Part shown: piece by piece, positions 12,098-23,037 of the stretch | How positions within the stretch are numbered: position 1 is the first letter of the stretch | Layout: each line of letters opens with the position of its first letter | NCBI GenBank assembly: GCA_964019695.1 | Contig: OZ026522.1 | Location: forward strand, 22,684,477 to 22,748,476 | Length of the DNA stretch: 64,000 nt | Origin: Loripinus fragilis | Taxonomy: Eukaryota > Mollusca > Bivalvia > Lucinida > Lucinidae | Direction: 5' to 3' | Made by a program: the position numbers and the translations under genes | The notes under the pieces: model-generated | What the model saw: only the letters and a program-made list of their open reading frames with translations | Databases searched by the model: none | What the model was told of the DNA's origin: nothing

Positions 12098-12187
12098 GAG
12101 TACGTCGAAAACTCTGATCAAGCTGCAGAGTTCTAGGCATCTGAGTACGTCGAAAACTCTGATCGAGCTGCAGAGTTCTAGGCATCT
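12098..12187. repeat. 45-bp tandem duplication in B
   Basis: Two adjacent copies start GAGTACGTCGAAAACTCTGA and end GTTCTAGGCATCT, at 12098-12142 and 12143-12187, differing by one base (TCAAG versus TCGAG). Element A has a single copy at about 4137-4190, so the duplication arose in B after the two copies separated. Confidence 0.8.
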
Positions 12188-12293
12188 GCAGGGCTGTGTG
12201 TAGCAGTAGTCGATCCGCTCATATGCATTCAAAAATGAACACAACCAGTTGTTTGGGAAACTTTTGTTTTATTTTGGAAATCCACCCACCAAC

Positions 12294-12340
12294 CTACCTA
12301 CCTACCTACCTACCTACCTACCTACTTACCTACCTACCTA
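12294..12340. repeat. (CTAC)n microsatellite
   Basis: A CTAC/CTAT tetranucleotide run in B. The matching site in A (about 4008-4024) has only about four GTAG units, so the array has expanded or contracted between the copies. Confidence 0.85.
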
Positions 12341-12540
12341 TGTACATACACCCTTGATTGGCTCAGAACGATACCCTTGTGGCCATAGTCTTTCATTCCC
12401 TAATTATTTTGACCATGATCAGTGAAAACTAACATAAATGGCCTACAGGTTTAATTACCAAATACAGCACACAATCACTGAACATACATAAAGCAATTTA
12501 CATGAACATACACGTGCGTGTTTATCTGCTACATGCCTAC

Positions 12541-12712
12541 ATGCATTCAGGAAATTTCGCCAGAGGTTGGAGTCAAGGCCCAATATTTTTATTTTCCAGG
12601 GGGTTCGAACTCTTTTTGGGGGAAGGGGGTCGAATTGCTATTTTATAAAGAAACGTGTGGATTTTCCAGGGTGGGTGGTCCGGACCTCCTCCCCCCTCTG
12701 GACCTGCGCACA
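12541..12712. mobile_element. GCGGATCCAG-type MITE in B (copy P3)
   Basis: Inverted counterpart of copy P1 in element A: begins ATGCATTCAGGAAATTT and ends CTGGACCTGCGCAC. Short frames here are rich in Gly and Pro from G/C runs and are not genes. Confidence 0.6.
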
Positions 12713-13249
12713 ACCTATATACATGTGTCTCTGTATAAAGCCTTTAAAATGTAGCAGGCAGTATTTTTTTTTCTAAAGATATAGGCTTTCATAGTCTTCT
12801 AAAAATATTATGTCGCCAAAATCATTATTTTATTGCATTCGTTCTTGGAAGTACCTCTCGTAACCACGAAGACGGCGCTAAGGTGACTCTATGGTGACCG
12901 TAACTTTACGATGATCTTAAAGCTGCATACTCTGTAACTTTTGATATTTTTCGATTTTTTTTTTATTTTCTTTTTAAATCATTTGTAAAAGTAGAATTGA
13001 GTTAAACGGCCACCAAAATAAAAACGGACACAACAATTAGGTCCGTTTTTAAGGTAAATTAACGCTGTTTTGGGGGTGTCAGAAACGCAAAAAAGAAGAG
13101 GACGCATTTCAGTGTGGCTAAAAACGTTACCCAACCTGCACTTTTTTTTCAACGACCAGAATGCGTCCTCTGCTAAAACCCAGTTTTGGAACCCTCGATT
13201 TTCCGTTTTTCTTCATCAATGTGCCCTATATTTGAAGATGCCATCGAAC

Positions 13250-14800
13250 AAGAGGACGGGTCCTCCTCTGACAGTAGCTCAAATCATCTAAGAAGATTTA
13301 CCATAACTTTTGCGTGATTAACTCCATAATTTGAAGATATCGTTGATCACTAGGAGGATTCGTCCTCCTCTGAACAAAGCTCAAAACTCTACAAGTAGTC
13401 GTCACCTGAAATTAAATATTTCAATTTAATGGGAGGGCCGCATCCTCTATGCTTTCTATATTTTAATCAAGACATAATCAACTTCTGTGTGATTAAGCAT
13501 AAACACTTGAAGGAGGATTCGTCCTCCTCTGAACATGGCTCAGACTCTGGGATTTTTTTGCCAAACAAACATGCACAACTTGTTTATGACAACTGTTTAA
13601 AATAAGAAGATATCGCTGTACACTAGGAGGACGAGTCCTCCTCTGAACATAGCTTAAAATTCAAAAAGCAGTCGTCACCTGAAATTTTATGTTTCAATTT
13701 GATAGGAGGACCGCATCCTCATTTTTTTTTTTTTTTTTTTGGGGGGGGGGGGGGGGGGTAGAGACATAATCAAAGCCAAACTTCTGTGTGTTTAAGCATA
13801 AACAATAAAACTATGAATTTAGAAGGAGGATTCGTCCTCCTCTGAATATGGCTCACTTGGATTCTTTGTCTAACAAAAATGCAAAACTTCTTCCTGTCAC
13901 TTTCTTTAAATATACATGAAGATATCGCTGAACGCTAGGAGGACGAGTCCTCCTCTGAACATAGCTCAAAATTCTAAAATTAGTCGTCACTTGAATTTTA
14001 TATTTCAATATAATAGGAGGATCGCTTCCTCTTTGCTTTCTAATTTTGAATCAATACATAATCAGCTTCTGCGTGATTAAGTATAAACACTTGAAGGAGG
14101 ATTCGTCCTCCTCTGAACATGGCTCAGACTCTGAAATAATTTTTATCAAACAAACATGTACAACTTCTTTATGACAACTGTTTAAAAAATGGAGATATCG
14201 CTGAACACTAGGAGGACGAGTCCTCCTCTGAATATGGCTCAAAATTCTCAAAGTAGTCGTAACCTGGAATTTTATGTTTCAATTTGATTGGAGGACTGCA
14301 TCCTCCTTGCTTTTTTATTATTTTTTTTCAAAGACATAATCAAAGCCAAACTTCAGCGTGTTTAAGCATAAACAATAAAACTATGAATTTTGAAGGAGGA
14401 TTCGTCCTCCTCTGAATATGGCTCACTTGGATTTTTTATCAATCAAAAATGCAAAACTTCTTCCTGTCACGTTCTTAAAAAATACACGAAGATATCGCTG
14501 AACAATAGGAGGATGAGTCCTCCTCTGAACATAGCTCATAAATCTAAAAGAAGTCTTCACCTGGGTTTTATATTTCAATTTGATACGAGAATCGCATCCT
14601 CTTTTTTTAATTTTTAAAAGACATAATCAAAGCCGAAGTTCTGTGTGTTTAAGCATTAACAATAAAACTCTGAAATTTGAAGGAGGACTCGTCCTTCTCT
14701 GGATCTGACTCACTGTGATTTTTATCAAACAAAAATGCAAAACTTCTTCGTGTCAGCTTCTTAGAATACGAACATATCACTAGGAGGACTCGTCCTCAGC
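13250..14800. repeat. Array of short palindromes, period about 285 bp (left arm)
   Basis: Near-perfect 18-bp palindromes of the form AGGAGGACGAGTCCTCCT recur. One class, preceded by GATATCG, lies at 13352, 13625, 13937, 14210, 14507 and 14782. A second class, AAGGAGGATTCGTCCTCCT, lies at 13511, 13824, 14095, 14394 and 14681. Weaker relatives (GGAGGACCGCATCCTC) lie at about 13433, 13706, 14013, 14288 and 14587. Each is followed by TGAACATAGCTC or a variant. Alternate units share CAGACTCTG or CACTTGG, so the real repeat is a double unit of about 570-585 bp. Subterminal palindromes could be protein-binding sites; that is inference. Confidence 0.8.
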
Positions 14801-15444
14801 TCAAATTCTAAAAGATTTAATCATTTTGAAAATTTTCATTTGCACTACATATCTGACCCACGTTTATCAACCCATATGAAGCCTAGCGTCCTTTTTGTGG
14901 GACATCGGCAAACAGTGCAAAACCAGATCAGACGCCACAAAACGCGGCATTTGATCAGGTTCTCCACTGTTTGCTTACAGAAGTTTCTTTTCAAATTTGA
15001 ATAGAAATGAAAAATACCACCCAAAAACCCAATTGATAAGGATGGGAAAATATATTTGGTATAAATGGGTTAAGCTTCTCAAATTCTAACATCTACAAGA
15101 GGCCCAAAAATTCAACCTACTGGATGAACTTTCGGGCCCTCTTGTACATGTAAGAATTTTTCGACCCAGTCAACAATTTTTCAGTAATGTTGGGGTTGGT
15201 CTTCCTGTGTTTAACATGTAAAGGAGATAAGAACCTAGACTCTCCTGTCTCAGTACAGGTTAGTAACAACGAACAACCAAACACAGATCACCAGTATTCT
15301 GTGACATTTAAAACATAGCCAGTGTATGGCTCCCCTAGGACCCTAGACCCGACTCATGAGCTGATGTTGATAATATTTCTTTTGTATTTGGGCAAGGAAA
15401 ATGTTGTTATTTTCAATTTTCAATTAAGATTATTAGCACTTTCG

Positions 15445-15656
15445 TGGGAGCGCAGTGGCTCAGTGGTAGAGTGCTTGACTCGAGCCCGGGGGCCGCGGGT
15501 TCGAGCCTCACCGGCGTCACTGCGTTAAGTCCTTGAGCAAGAACATTAATCATATCTTAGCACTGGTACAACCCAGGAAGACCCGTCCCTTCATAACTGA
15601 AAGATTGTTGATGGGACGTAAAGAATCAAATCAAATCAAATCAAACAAACAAACAA
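15445..15656 (+). mobile_element. tRNA-derived SINE (left arm of G)
   Basis: The head has a pol III A box (TGGCTCAGTGGTAGAGTG) and B box (GGGTTCGAGCC), 34 bases apart start to start. A body follows (CAACCCAGGAAGACCCGTCC) and a pentanucleotide tail of AATCA units ending in AAAC repeats. It is flanked by a 10-bp duplication AGCACTTTCG (15435-15444; 15657-15666). Other copies lie at 49970-50168 and 31900-32080 on the minus strand. The head has drifted from a tRNA and no cloverleaf is claimed. Confidence 0.88.
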
Positions 15657-15774
15657 AGCACTTTCGCTATGTGAAATAACCACTTCACACATCTCTGTAT
15701 CGCCATATCCAGTGATAAGAACCTTTTACATAACAAATAGACTACATAACAGGGGCATACAAGTCTAAATACAG

Positions 15775-16010
15775 ACTGTTTTACTGGTTCTTTATATATG
15801 AGCCGCGACATGAGATTTCCAACAATATGAAATGTGCGACCAGCAAAGGCTTAGACCAGCCTGTGCATATGCAGAGTCTGGTCAGAGCCTTTGCTAGTCA
15901 CTTTAACATTCTATGCTTGTTAAACTACTGACAAAACATCAATTGGAGCTTCTAAGCTTAAAAGGAGGCAGCACAGGCTCGTCTGAGTCTACACTTATAA
16001 AAAAATGTCT
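15775..16010. repeat. Dispersed GACCAGCCTG repeat, inner end of left arm
   Basis: Contains TGCGACCAGCAAAGGC, GACCAGCCTGTGCATATGCA, and AAGCTTAAAAGGAGGCAGC, ending near TCATAGTTGGAAATCACATG. The inverted counterpart is at about 46393-46626 in the right arm. Related, more diverged pieces lie near 22530, 25785, 30545, 36760-37095, 52870, 57020 and 58400, so this is a very abundant family in this genome. Confidence 0.65.
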
Positions 16011-16435
16011 CATAGTTGGAAATCACATGTCGTACTTTTTCACATATTTTACAGTAAATAGTAAGTAAGTGATATGATCATCATAAAGAATAAATCGTTG
16101 ATAGCTTGTGGCGCATGCAGTCTGCTGGTAACCTTTGCACGTAGTACCTGAACCCCATCAGGATTGATATGGTCCTGATCTGGATCCAATTTATTTGATG
16201 CTCTGATAGTGTATCTGAAAGAATGTTTTGAAGAAGTTAGTGTTGGAAAGCCAGCTGACAACATCTATATTTCCCATACTCACATTTCAAAGCAAACAAG
16301 GATTTTATCGCGAATTATATTTTCATAGCGTAGAAATTTCGAGACCGAGTTATTGATAAAGCCAGTTTCAAATCAATCGTACGACAGTTTTGCCAAGACA
16401 AAATAGCATACCTCATGTCGATTTTCACTTAAGGA

Positions 16436-17155
16436 AGGCATCCGTACGATGCTCGCACGTTTGTCTTGCGTTCACACGCAGGGCTGTCGCCAGATGTGCT
16501 TGCAGAGTTGCAAAGCTATCGTAAGTACGGCGGGAGGACAGTCGTGCGAACTTCATGGGTTCGTATGATTCTTGTGACAGTCGTGCAATAAAGCGCAAGG
16601 TCGTTGCACGGTTATGCTGCATTTGCGGGCAAAATGCGTGAGTGCGAGCTCTGTTGTTAGCCGTACGAACGCCTTGCGTGTCTTGCAGCAGCCTTGCCTC
16701 GCTGCAGTTTTTATAAGTGTAGACTTGCAGCAGCCTTGTCTTGCGTCCTCATAAGATCGCAAGAGAATCGCAATGAAAATTAACATGTCGAATATTTAGT
16801 TTTGTCATTGCAGCAGCCGTGCAACGCTTTGATATCGCAAGGCAGAATTACGGTGTTGAGTACAACACCGTAAGACTGCGGCGCGAAACCCAGCAAATTG
16901 CCTTCGGCAGCCTTACGATTGATGTGAGACCGGCTTAAAGCCTTTGACCGTGCTATAGCTATTTTACCGCAGGCGCCAGACTGTGCAGCAGATTGCAGAC
17001 AAAATTACTAAATGTAAGGCAGCCGTACGATGCTCTCACGATTGTCTTGTGTTCACGCGTAGGGCTGCCGTCAGATGTGATTGCAAAGTTGCAAGATTGT
17101 CGCAAGTACAGCCGCGCGACAATCGCGCGAACTTCATGAGCTGTCTTACCATTCG
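16436..17155. repeat. Direct repeat pair rich in CGTACGATGCTC
   Basis: About 16436-16570 and 17020-17155 share CCGTACGATGCTC, TTGTCTTG(C/T)GTTCAC, CAGATGTG and GCGAACTTCATG in order, 584 bp apart. The segment between has TTGCAGCAGCCTTG repeats and the palindromic TACGGTGTTGAGTACAACACCGTA around 16850. Open frames on both strands are rich in Arg, Cys and Ala and come from the repeat. Confidence 0.6.
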
Positions 17156-17811
17156 CGGCGTTCAAGAACAGCTCAAGTACGATAATCGAGTGTTTCTATA
17201 AAAGTAATAGTTATCTTTATTTATTGTCTTAAAACGTACAAGTATTGGCATTCACAAAAACAGCTCACAAAAACACACTTCTCGTTTATCAACACATCTA
17301 TAAGACGAGGTATAATTTGACCGTCGGGTCCAGTTTGAACCGTCAATGCGTTCGAACGATATCTGGTCAGAAAAGCTAGTATATATGTGTAGTCAATGTC
17401 TACCATGTCGTCCACGTTTCATTGAAGTTAGATATCTGTATGTCATGTCTATAGTGTTCAGCCATGGCACGTGGAGAGTTTGAATAATAAACTATTTGCA
17501 TAGTGTATATGCGGGTAAGTTAATACCTTTATGAGCCTGTGCACAAGCACAGAATGGTCGATGCATCTGCTTTCCCATCTGTTTATGGTCGAACGTGGCC
17601 CGCCGTATATATAATCTGTGCAAATCACACATCAAATTAAGGTTTTGAACGAACCTTTATGCCGTGCTCAGGCTATTTTTATGCGCTGCCGAACAACGAG
17701 CGGGGTTCCAAATATCGTGGGTTAACCTACAGCGCGAAGCAAAACTGTCCGTGAATCTATAGGGCTACCTATAGCGCGAGGCAAACTCGTTTGCGAATTT
17801 GATTTTCACTT
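17156..17811. other. No gene recognised
   Basis: AT-rich sequence with two CTATAG-centred stretches (AATCTATAGGGCTACCTATAGC near 17750, cited in part) and TGATTTTCACTTAAG just before element E. The same TTTTCACTTAAG occurs at about 16424, so E and the repeat before it share a flanking motif. Confidence 0.4.
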
Positions 17812-17929
17812 AAGCTAGTATCTCACTTGGATGCGAGCAATTTGCGACTATTTCAAGACTGATTTGAGACACGTTTTGGCGACAGAAATACGACATTGCA
17901 ACTATAATCACATTGCGGTCACACCGAAA

Positions 17930-18140
17930 GGGTGATTAAGACATATTTGCGACAGTCGCACGAATGTCGTACGATTGTCGCACGAATCTTTGGCGAATGT
18001 TTCACGACATTCGCGAGACATTCGTGCGACATTCGCGAGACACTCGCACGATGTTCGCCTGATGAAATTGCGAACATTTATTACCATCGACCGCCTCACG
18101 ACGTTCTCACGATGGTCGTGCGACTGTCGCGCGATGGTTT
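17930..18140. repeat. Cluster of degenerate GTCGTGCGA/TCGCACGAC words
   Basis: About a dozen words such as GTCGCACGAATGTCGTACGA and ATTCGCGAGACATTCGTGCG follow one another in both orientations. The overlapping open frames on both strands simply read this repeat. A related cluster lies at 19480-19540. Confidence 0.65.
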
Positions 18141-18439
18141 TGGGAGAAATGATAAACCAAGAAAAATAAACATTCTAGCAGGTACTACGCTGTTGGAAGG
18201 AACTAGAGGGCTGGAAGGAGCTAAATGGTTGGATAGTGTCACGCTGCTGGGTGGTGTTGGACTGTTGAATGGTAGCAAATATTGAGTTAGAAAAAAGTTA
18301 ACTCGTTTAAACTGCACAGTTATGATGGCCCATCAAGCAGCTTAATAAAGTCAGTCGAGAACGCACATGCTCTAATTGCCCATACGTGTGGCATGATGAC
18401 CCCAATAAAATCAAATTGCAATGAGTTAAGATGAGCCTC

Positions 18440-18660
18440 GTCCTGCGAAAATCTATTTTATACAGTTATGCGCACAACAAAGGCACAGATCAGACTGCAC
18501 GGATGCGTTTTCTAATCAGAATCTTAGTTGTCCGCTGCAGTGATTATTTGTTTATAGGGTTCTGTATGCCAAATTCAAACCTTAGAAGGGCTGCTGAGAC
18601 TAAGCAGGCTGTTGTTGTCTTACCAAGACACAATGGTAATATCTTTATACTGTAATAGAA
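18440..18660. repeat. Dispersed repeat AACAAAGGCACAGATCAGAC
   Basis: Contains AACAAAGGCACAGATCAGAC and, further on, TGCTGAGACTAAGCAGGCTG. An inverted relative lies at about 33065-33290, so both strands give similar short peptides with a GTDQ motif. I regard this as a non-coding repeat. Confidence 0.45.
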
Positions 18661-18861
18661 ATAATAAACATTTAAGTAGGCCTTAAAAAACATACTCAAC
18701 AAAATTATCCTCTCAGAATGCAGAACCATTTTTAATAACTGAAATTACTCCAAACAGTATACATGTAAGTAAGCCTAATCAATACACCATACTTATATGA
18801 AACTATCTTCTCAGATAGCAAGAATACTTGACAACTGGAATTAGTCAAACTGACTGTATAC

Positions 18862-19378
18862 TTAAAGGGGACGGCAACCCTGATGATTACTATGTTTTAT
18901 ATGTAAGATCGTAATAAACCATGAATTTTGGTATCAGTTTCATCTAAATCGGTTGAAAAATGTGGAAGTTGTGGCTATTTGAATATTTGCAAATGGACTG
19001 TTATGGAAGCAGCCATATTGTAGGTCTGGTGACGTCACTCAGCCTAACTAAATATGCGTAATCAAAATAAAAGACAAACCAATGGATTATTTGCATTAAT
19101 TTTAAATGAAACATTTTCCTTATGTATAAAGCTGTACATCTGCTGAAACACAAATGATGTGATAGTAGTGATAGCTAAAAATTAAGCAGTTGAAAAAAAA
19201 TCTGAAACCTAATTTAATATTCAAAATGGCGGCTAAATGTCGACCATATTGAATTCTTTAAATGCCCATAACTTGTCCATTTTGCAACCGATTTTGATGA
19301 TACTTGTATCAAAATTCATGGTTCATAGAGCTCTTTCTGATTCAACATACTTATCATTAGGGTTGCTGTCACCTTTAA
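18862..19378. mobile_element. TTAA-flanked MITE, TIR AGGGGACGGCAACCCT
   Basis: TTAA (18862-18865) is followed by AGGGGACGGCAACCCTGATG. On the right, AGGGTTGCTGTCACCT is followed by TTAA (19375-19378). The inverted arms extend about 130 bp (AACCATGAATTTTGGTATCA versus ACTTGTATCAAAATTCATGG). The TTAA duplication again points to the piggyBac group. No coding content. Confidence 0.78.
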
Positions 19379-19911
19379 GTATCTATAACCAAGGTCTTGT
19401 ACTAAGAAGGAACTATCATCTCGGATAGGAGGAACTCTTTTAACGAACCTTTGGCGACATAATTGCGAGTAATTTAAGATACTCGCGCGAACGTCGTGAG
19501 ACGTTCGTGCGACCGTCTCACGACGTTCGCCAGAACATCGCTTAGTTTAATTTACTCGCAATATTGTCGTGAAGTGTATCATTTATGTCGCAATTGGTTC
19601 TTAATTCAGTCTTATTTATCTCACAAATATGTCCTGTGCCAAAATGATTGCGACTGAATTGCCAGGGGTAGGCGACAAGTTCGCGACGGGTTCGAGACAC
19701 CCGCGATGACTTTGGGACCATTTTGCGAGGAATTTTGTCGCATAAATTTTTGAACATGTTCAAAATTTTCGCGACTTTGCGCCACTTGGCGACACATGCG
19801 AGCAAATTACGAATCACTGGCGACTGTTTCGAGACTGCTTTGCGACCCACTCGCGATGTCTGTTGCCAGTTGTCGCAAAACAGTCGCAGTCCAGTGAGAT
19901 AGGGGCTTTAA

Positions 19912-21100
19912 CTGTTAGCATAACCGTCGTGCGGTCCATTGAAAAACCCCAAACACTCCAATATACCCCAAACCACCCCAAACCTCCACCAAACGACACA
20001 AACCATTACCGTATACTCGCAATATCATATAATGCGCGATTTTTAGGACACCCATGGCCTCTTCGGGGGGGGGGGGGGTCATATTCCCCCCAGCCCCCCC
20101 CCCCTCCCCCCGCCCCTGGGTCAGACACTGGCATTGTGCAAGAATACCTACAGTGATCGGACTAAACGACCGCCAGCTTTTTTGAAAAGCTAATACTTGT
20201 TTAGCATTATACGTCGTTCTAGTATGGAAGCTGTCGCTTATGGTCCACGTTGACTATCTAATGATTGCCACCATTTTAGAGGGAGATTTACGTATGAGCG
20301 GATCCATAATACGATTTGGACCATCCGAGGGCTAATAACTCAAACGGCAAGGTCATTCTGACTGTCTGTCTCTCTGTATGCATCTGCGAGTGCGTGCGTG
20401 CGTCTAAAAGCATGCGTGGCTGCCTGCCTTTCTGTCATGCGGGTGGGGGCAGGGGTACTCTATTTTTTTTTTTATAAACTCTTCAGAGTGCCCCCATCCC
20501 CTGGGTTGGTCAGTGTTTTTGTCTGTCTATCTGTTTGTCGGCACTGGCATCCCATGTCCTGGTCTGCAACAAACCTTCTATCCTCTTTGCTTAAAATATG
20601 ACTTGTTTCGAAAAACAATTTTAACAAATTTAAATATGCTTAGCGTAGATCATGTTTTTTTGTAAAAGATAATACTTGTGTGATTTTAATAGGGAATCTT
20701 TGCGGTCAAGGGAGGTAGTCCAAACATTTAATAGAACTTCATTATCCGACAGAGCTGCTTATAGGGAGTCTCAGACTAAAAGATAGACTTCTAGACCCGT
20801 TAAATGCATCCACTATGTTGTTTAACAGAGATATTTGCGCTTATGCGCTTGTCCATTAATCACAATAAAAAATAATAAAAATAGAAAACTTATGAAATCA
20901 CATGTACATACGACATGAAGTAATCATCACAAACCACAGAGTTATGAAAAAAAATTAATGTCAGGCATCGAGATTATTATTTTTTCATGCCCAAACGCAG
21001 CTAAACATGAAATTATCCTTTTCATAATAGTCGGTATTTTATAATTTATAAGAACGATACATACTACAACTGGCTATTTTAAGTCACGAAACTTCGCTAT
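19912..21100. other. No gene; homopolymer and pyrimidine-rich tracts
   Basis: Contains a C-rich stretch of AAACCCC-like words (19945-19990), then runs of G (20066-20078) and C (20084-20120) around CATATT, and a GTCTGTCT-rich piece near 20360-20545. The short frames here are driven by these tracts. Confidence 0.5.
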
Positions 21101-21481
21101 TTAAAGCTGCATAGTCTGTAACTTTTGATCTTCTAATTTTAAAAATAATGTTTTTATTTTTCAAGAACACAGTAAAAATACTCACATTCAGGTAAACATT
21201 TTACCATTTTCGTAAATCTTAACAAGTTACATGTATCACTATCAAAACAACTGCATTTATGGTAAAATTCAACGGTCTATAATTATTGGAGGGACGCAAA
21301 TAATTACCAACAAGAGAAAAATACACCTATTTGTTAAGATAATTCACTTTTCCATGCAGTTTTCATCTGTACGGAACATTTTTATTGTGAAAACATAGCT
21401 TAATTCTACTTTTACAAAGGATTTAAAGAGAAAATAAAATTTTTCGAAAAATGTTCATAGTTACAGAGTATGCAGCTTTAA
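21101..21481. mobile_element. Intact AGCTGCATA MITE (copy Q2), TSD TTAA
   Basis: TTAA (21101-21104), AGCTGCATAGTCTGTAACTT on the left, AGTTACAGAGTATGCAGCT on the right, TTAA (21478-21481). The interior matches Q3 (48180-48554) and the two halves of Q1 around element G. It supplies the uninterrupted sequence (TAGAATTAAGCTATGTTTTC, read on the minus strand) used to place the edges of G. Confidence 0.85.
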
Positions 21482-21621
21482 GCTTTGATTCGTGCATGAA
21501 AAGGTATTGAGCATGAAAAAGTTTTATAACCTCGGGGTCAGGGCCTTGTGTAAAAACGTAACGCGACCGTTGTTGTAATTCTTGCTTTGCGGATATATTT
21601 TACTCAGATATCATAACGTTA

Positions 21622-22413
21622 TATACCTGACAAAAAAAAGAAACGCACCACTTAGAACTGTTCAACTCTCAGGAAGATCACAAGTGATAGGCTAGTTCAG
21701 TATATATCAGTGAAAATGTATGTCATGTATGGTTGCGTCACACGTACTTTGAAATCTGGCGTCGAAATTGTGTTAAAGAAAATTGGTCATGAACAAAGTG
21801 GGGGTCAAATTGTAAAGTCACAGAATATAAGCGTTTTATAATGCTCTCTTGCTGGATACAATTAAGCAATTGGAATCATCTCAGTAGACTAATTTGTACC
21901 CAGACACTTATTCTTTGCTAATTTTATCTTTAAATTCATCATACGCGAAAATTGAACGCTAGGTACCCCATTTATTGTGACTACCCTTTGGATAGTGAAT
22001 CCACACTGGGGATAAACCTTACAAAACATTTAAAGATTTTAACATTGTTTTCATCAATTTAAACGGTCCTAACTGATGAAAATGGATTTTGGAATTACAA
22101 AAAAGCATCAATAAACACATTGGTTGTCTCACATAACGACAACATGTCGTTTTCATACTTTGCACATGTAAAACATACTTGGAATTCCATGCAGACAGTA
22201 GCGCTGAGTTAACGCTTCCAAAACTCGTTTACCATTCGCCTTGATGTGTTTTGTGCCTACCCAGGGAAGATACAGATACCTATCTTAGTCACACTTAAGT
22301 TTTAGTAAGATTTGATCAGAAATGAATAATTCATGACAATTTACATTTTCATATTAAAAGGAGATTTTAATGGGGAAAATCGTAGTGGTGCGTTTCTTTT
22401 TTTGTCGGGTATA
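21622..22413. mobile_element. Tc1/mariner-like MITE, TIR TATACCTGACAAAAAAAAGA
   Basis: The left end TATACCTGACAAAAAAAAGA, continuing AACGCACCAC, pairs with the complement of GTGGTGCGTTTC...GTCGGGTATA on the right, an inverted repeat of about 30 bp bounded by TA. The roughly 790-bp interior has no long frame. The flanks are themselves inverted: GTTGTTGTAATTCTTGC at 21572 pairs with GAGAATTACAACAAC at about 22506, and GATATCATAACGTTATA pairs with AACGTTATGATATC, so the element sits in the middle of an older palindrome. Confidence 0.7.
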
Positions 22414-23037
22414 TATCTTAGCATTTGACACATAAGGCTTATTAAATGTGTCAAGTCCTAACATATCTAACGTTATGATATCTGAGTAAAATATATCCAC
22501 AAAGTGAGAATTACAACAACAAAAAAAACGTGCGATCAGCAAAGGCTCAATCAGCATTTTAAAAGCGCAGTCTGATTGGAGTCTTCGCTTGACAACTAAC
22601 GGCCGACGAGATAAAAAAAATTGCACAAATCTAACAGAATTTTAATTCTTACCAAAGAACTGTTGTTGATGCTTCAAAAAAAGTCTTCTTCTTTTGAAGT
22701 AGTTTGAAATTAAATAACGATATATTTCAGCCAATGAGATGCAGGATTTATGTTGAACAAACGACATTTATTTATTAATTCCTATTCTGCTTTCTTGTTT
22801 AAATTTCTTTTCCCGTATATAAAAGAAAGAAAATGTCCCTTTCGCGGTTCCGTATAGACAATAGAGCAGCTTACATTTTTTATTATAAAAATTGCACGTA
22901 AATGCGCATTTTGAGAAGAGCACACAATACTGGGGATTCTTTAATTTTTTAAAAAAGACGTAAAATTTCTATTTCCCCCGTTTAAAAATTACTTGGTCAA
23001 AAAGTGTAAGTAAAGTCGCAAATGACCACGCCCATTT
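22414..23037. other. Repeat remnants, no gene
   Basis: Holds the right side of the old palindrome (to about 22522), a decayed GATCAGCAAAGGCTC/GGAGTCTTCGCTTG repeat (22532-22602), and AT-rich sequence up to element D. Nothing coding is supported. Confidence 0.45.

Larger units (their letters stand above)
13005..16010. repeat. Left arm of element G
   Basis: About 3.0 kb repeated in inverted orientation across the right arm. Order from the outside: terminal AACGGCCACC, a GAGGACGCAT block, the palindrome array (13250-14800), a GATCAGACGCCACAAAACGC block near 14930, a tRNA-derived SINE (15445-15656), and a block with GACCAGCCTGTGCATATGCA ending near 16010. Similarity over the whole length is high, with small indels and differing homopolymers. 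Element H2's empty target is the eight-T run at 13142-13149, and X's is near 15765-15775. Confidence 0.75.
17812..19908. mobile_element. Element E: TATCTCACT-ended element with GCGAC-rich interior
   Basis: The left end AAGCTAGTATCTCACTTGGA pairs with the complement of the right end, TCCAGTGAGATAGGGGCTT. TTAA borders both sides (17810-17813 and 19908-19911), though fitting it needs a one-base difference between ends. Interior blocks at 17930-18135 and 19480-19890 are dense in TTCGCGAGACATTCGTGCGA-like words and their complements, producing many mutually complementary stretches. A younger TTAA MITE (18862-19378) and a dispersed repeat near 18470-18650 lie inside. Confidence 0.55.

Noticed and set aside
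13250..14800. CRISPR-like array because of regularly spaced palindromes
   Set aside because: Units are about 285 bp with related, not unique, spacers; the setting is eukaryotic and the array is mirrored in an inverted arm.
17932..18285. 117-codon Arg/Cys-rich frame
   Set aside because: The frame reads the GTCGTGCGA repeat; similar frames exist on both strands, as expected of a self-complementary repeat.
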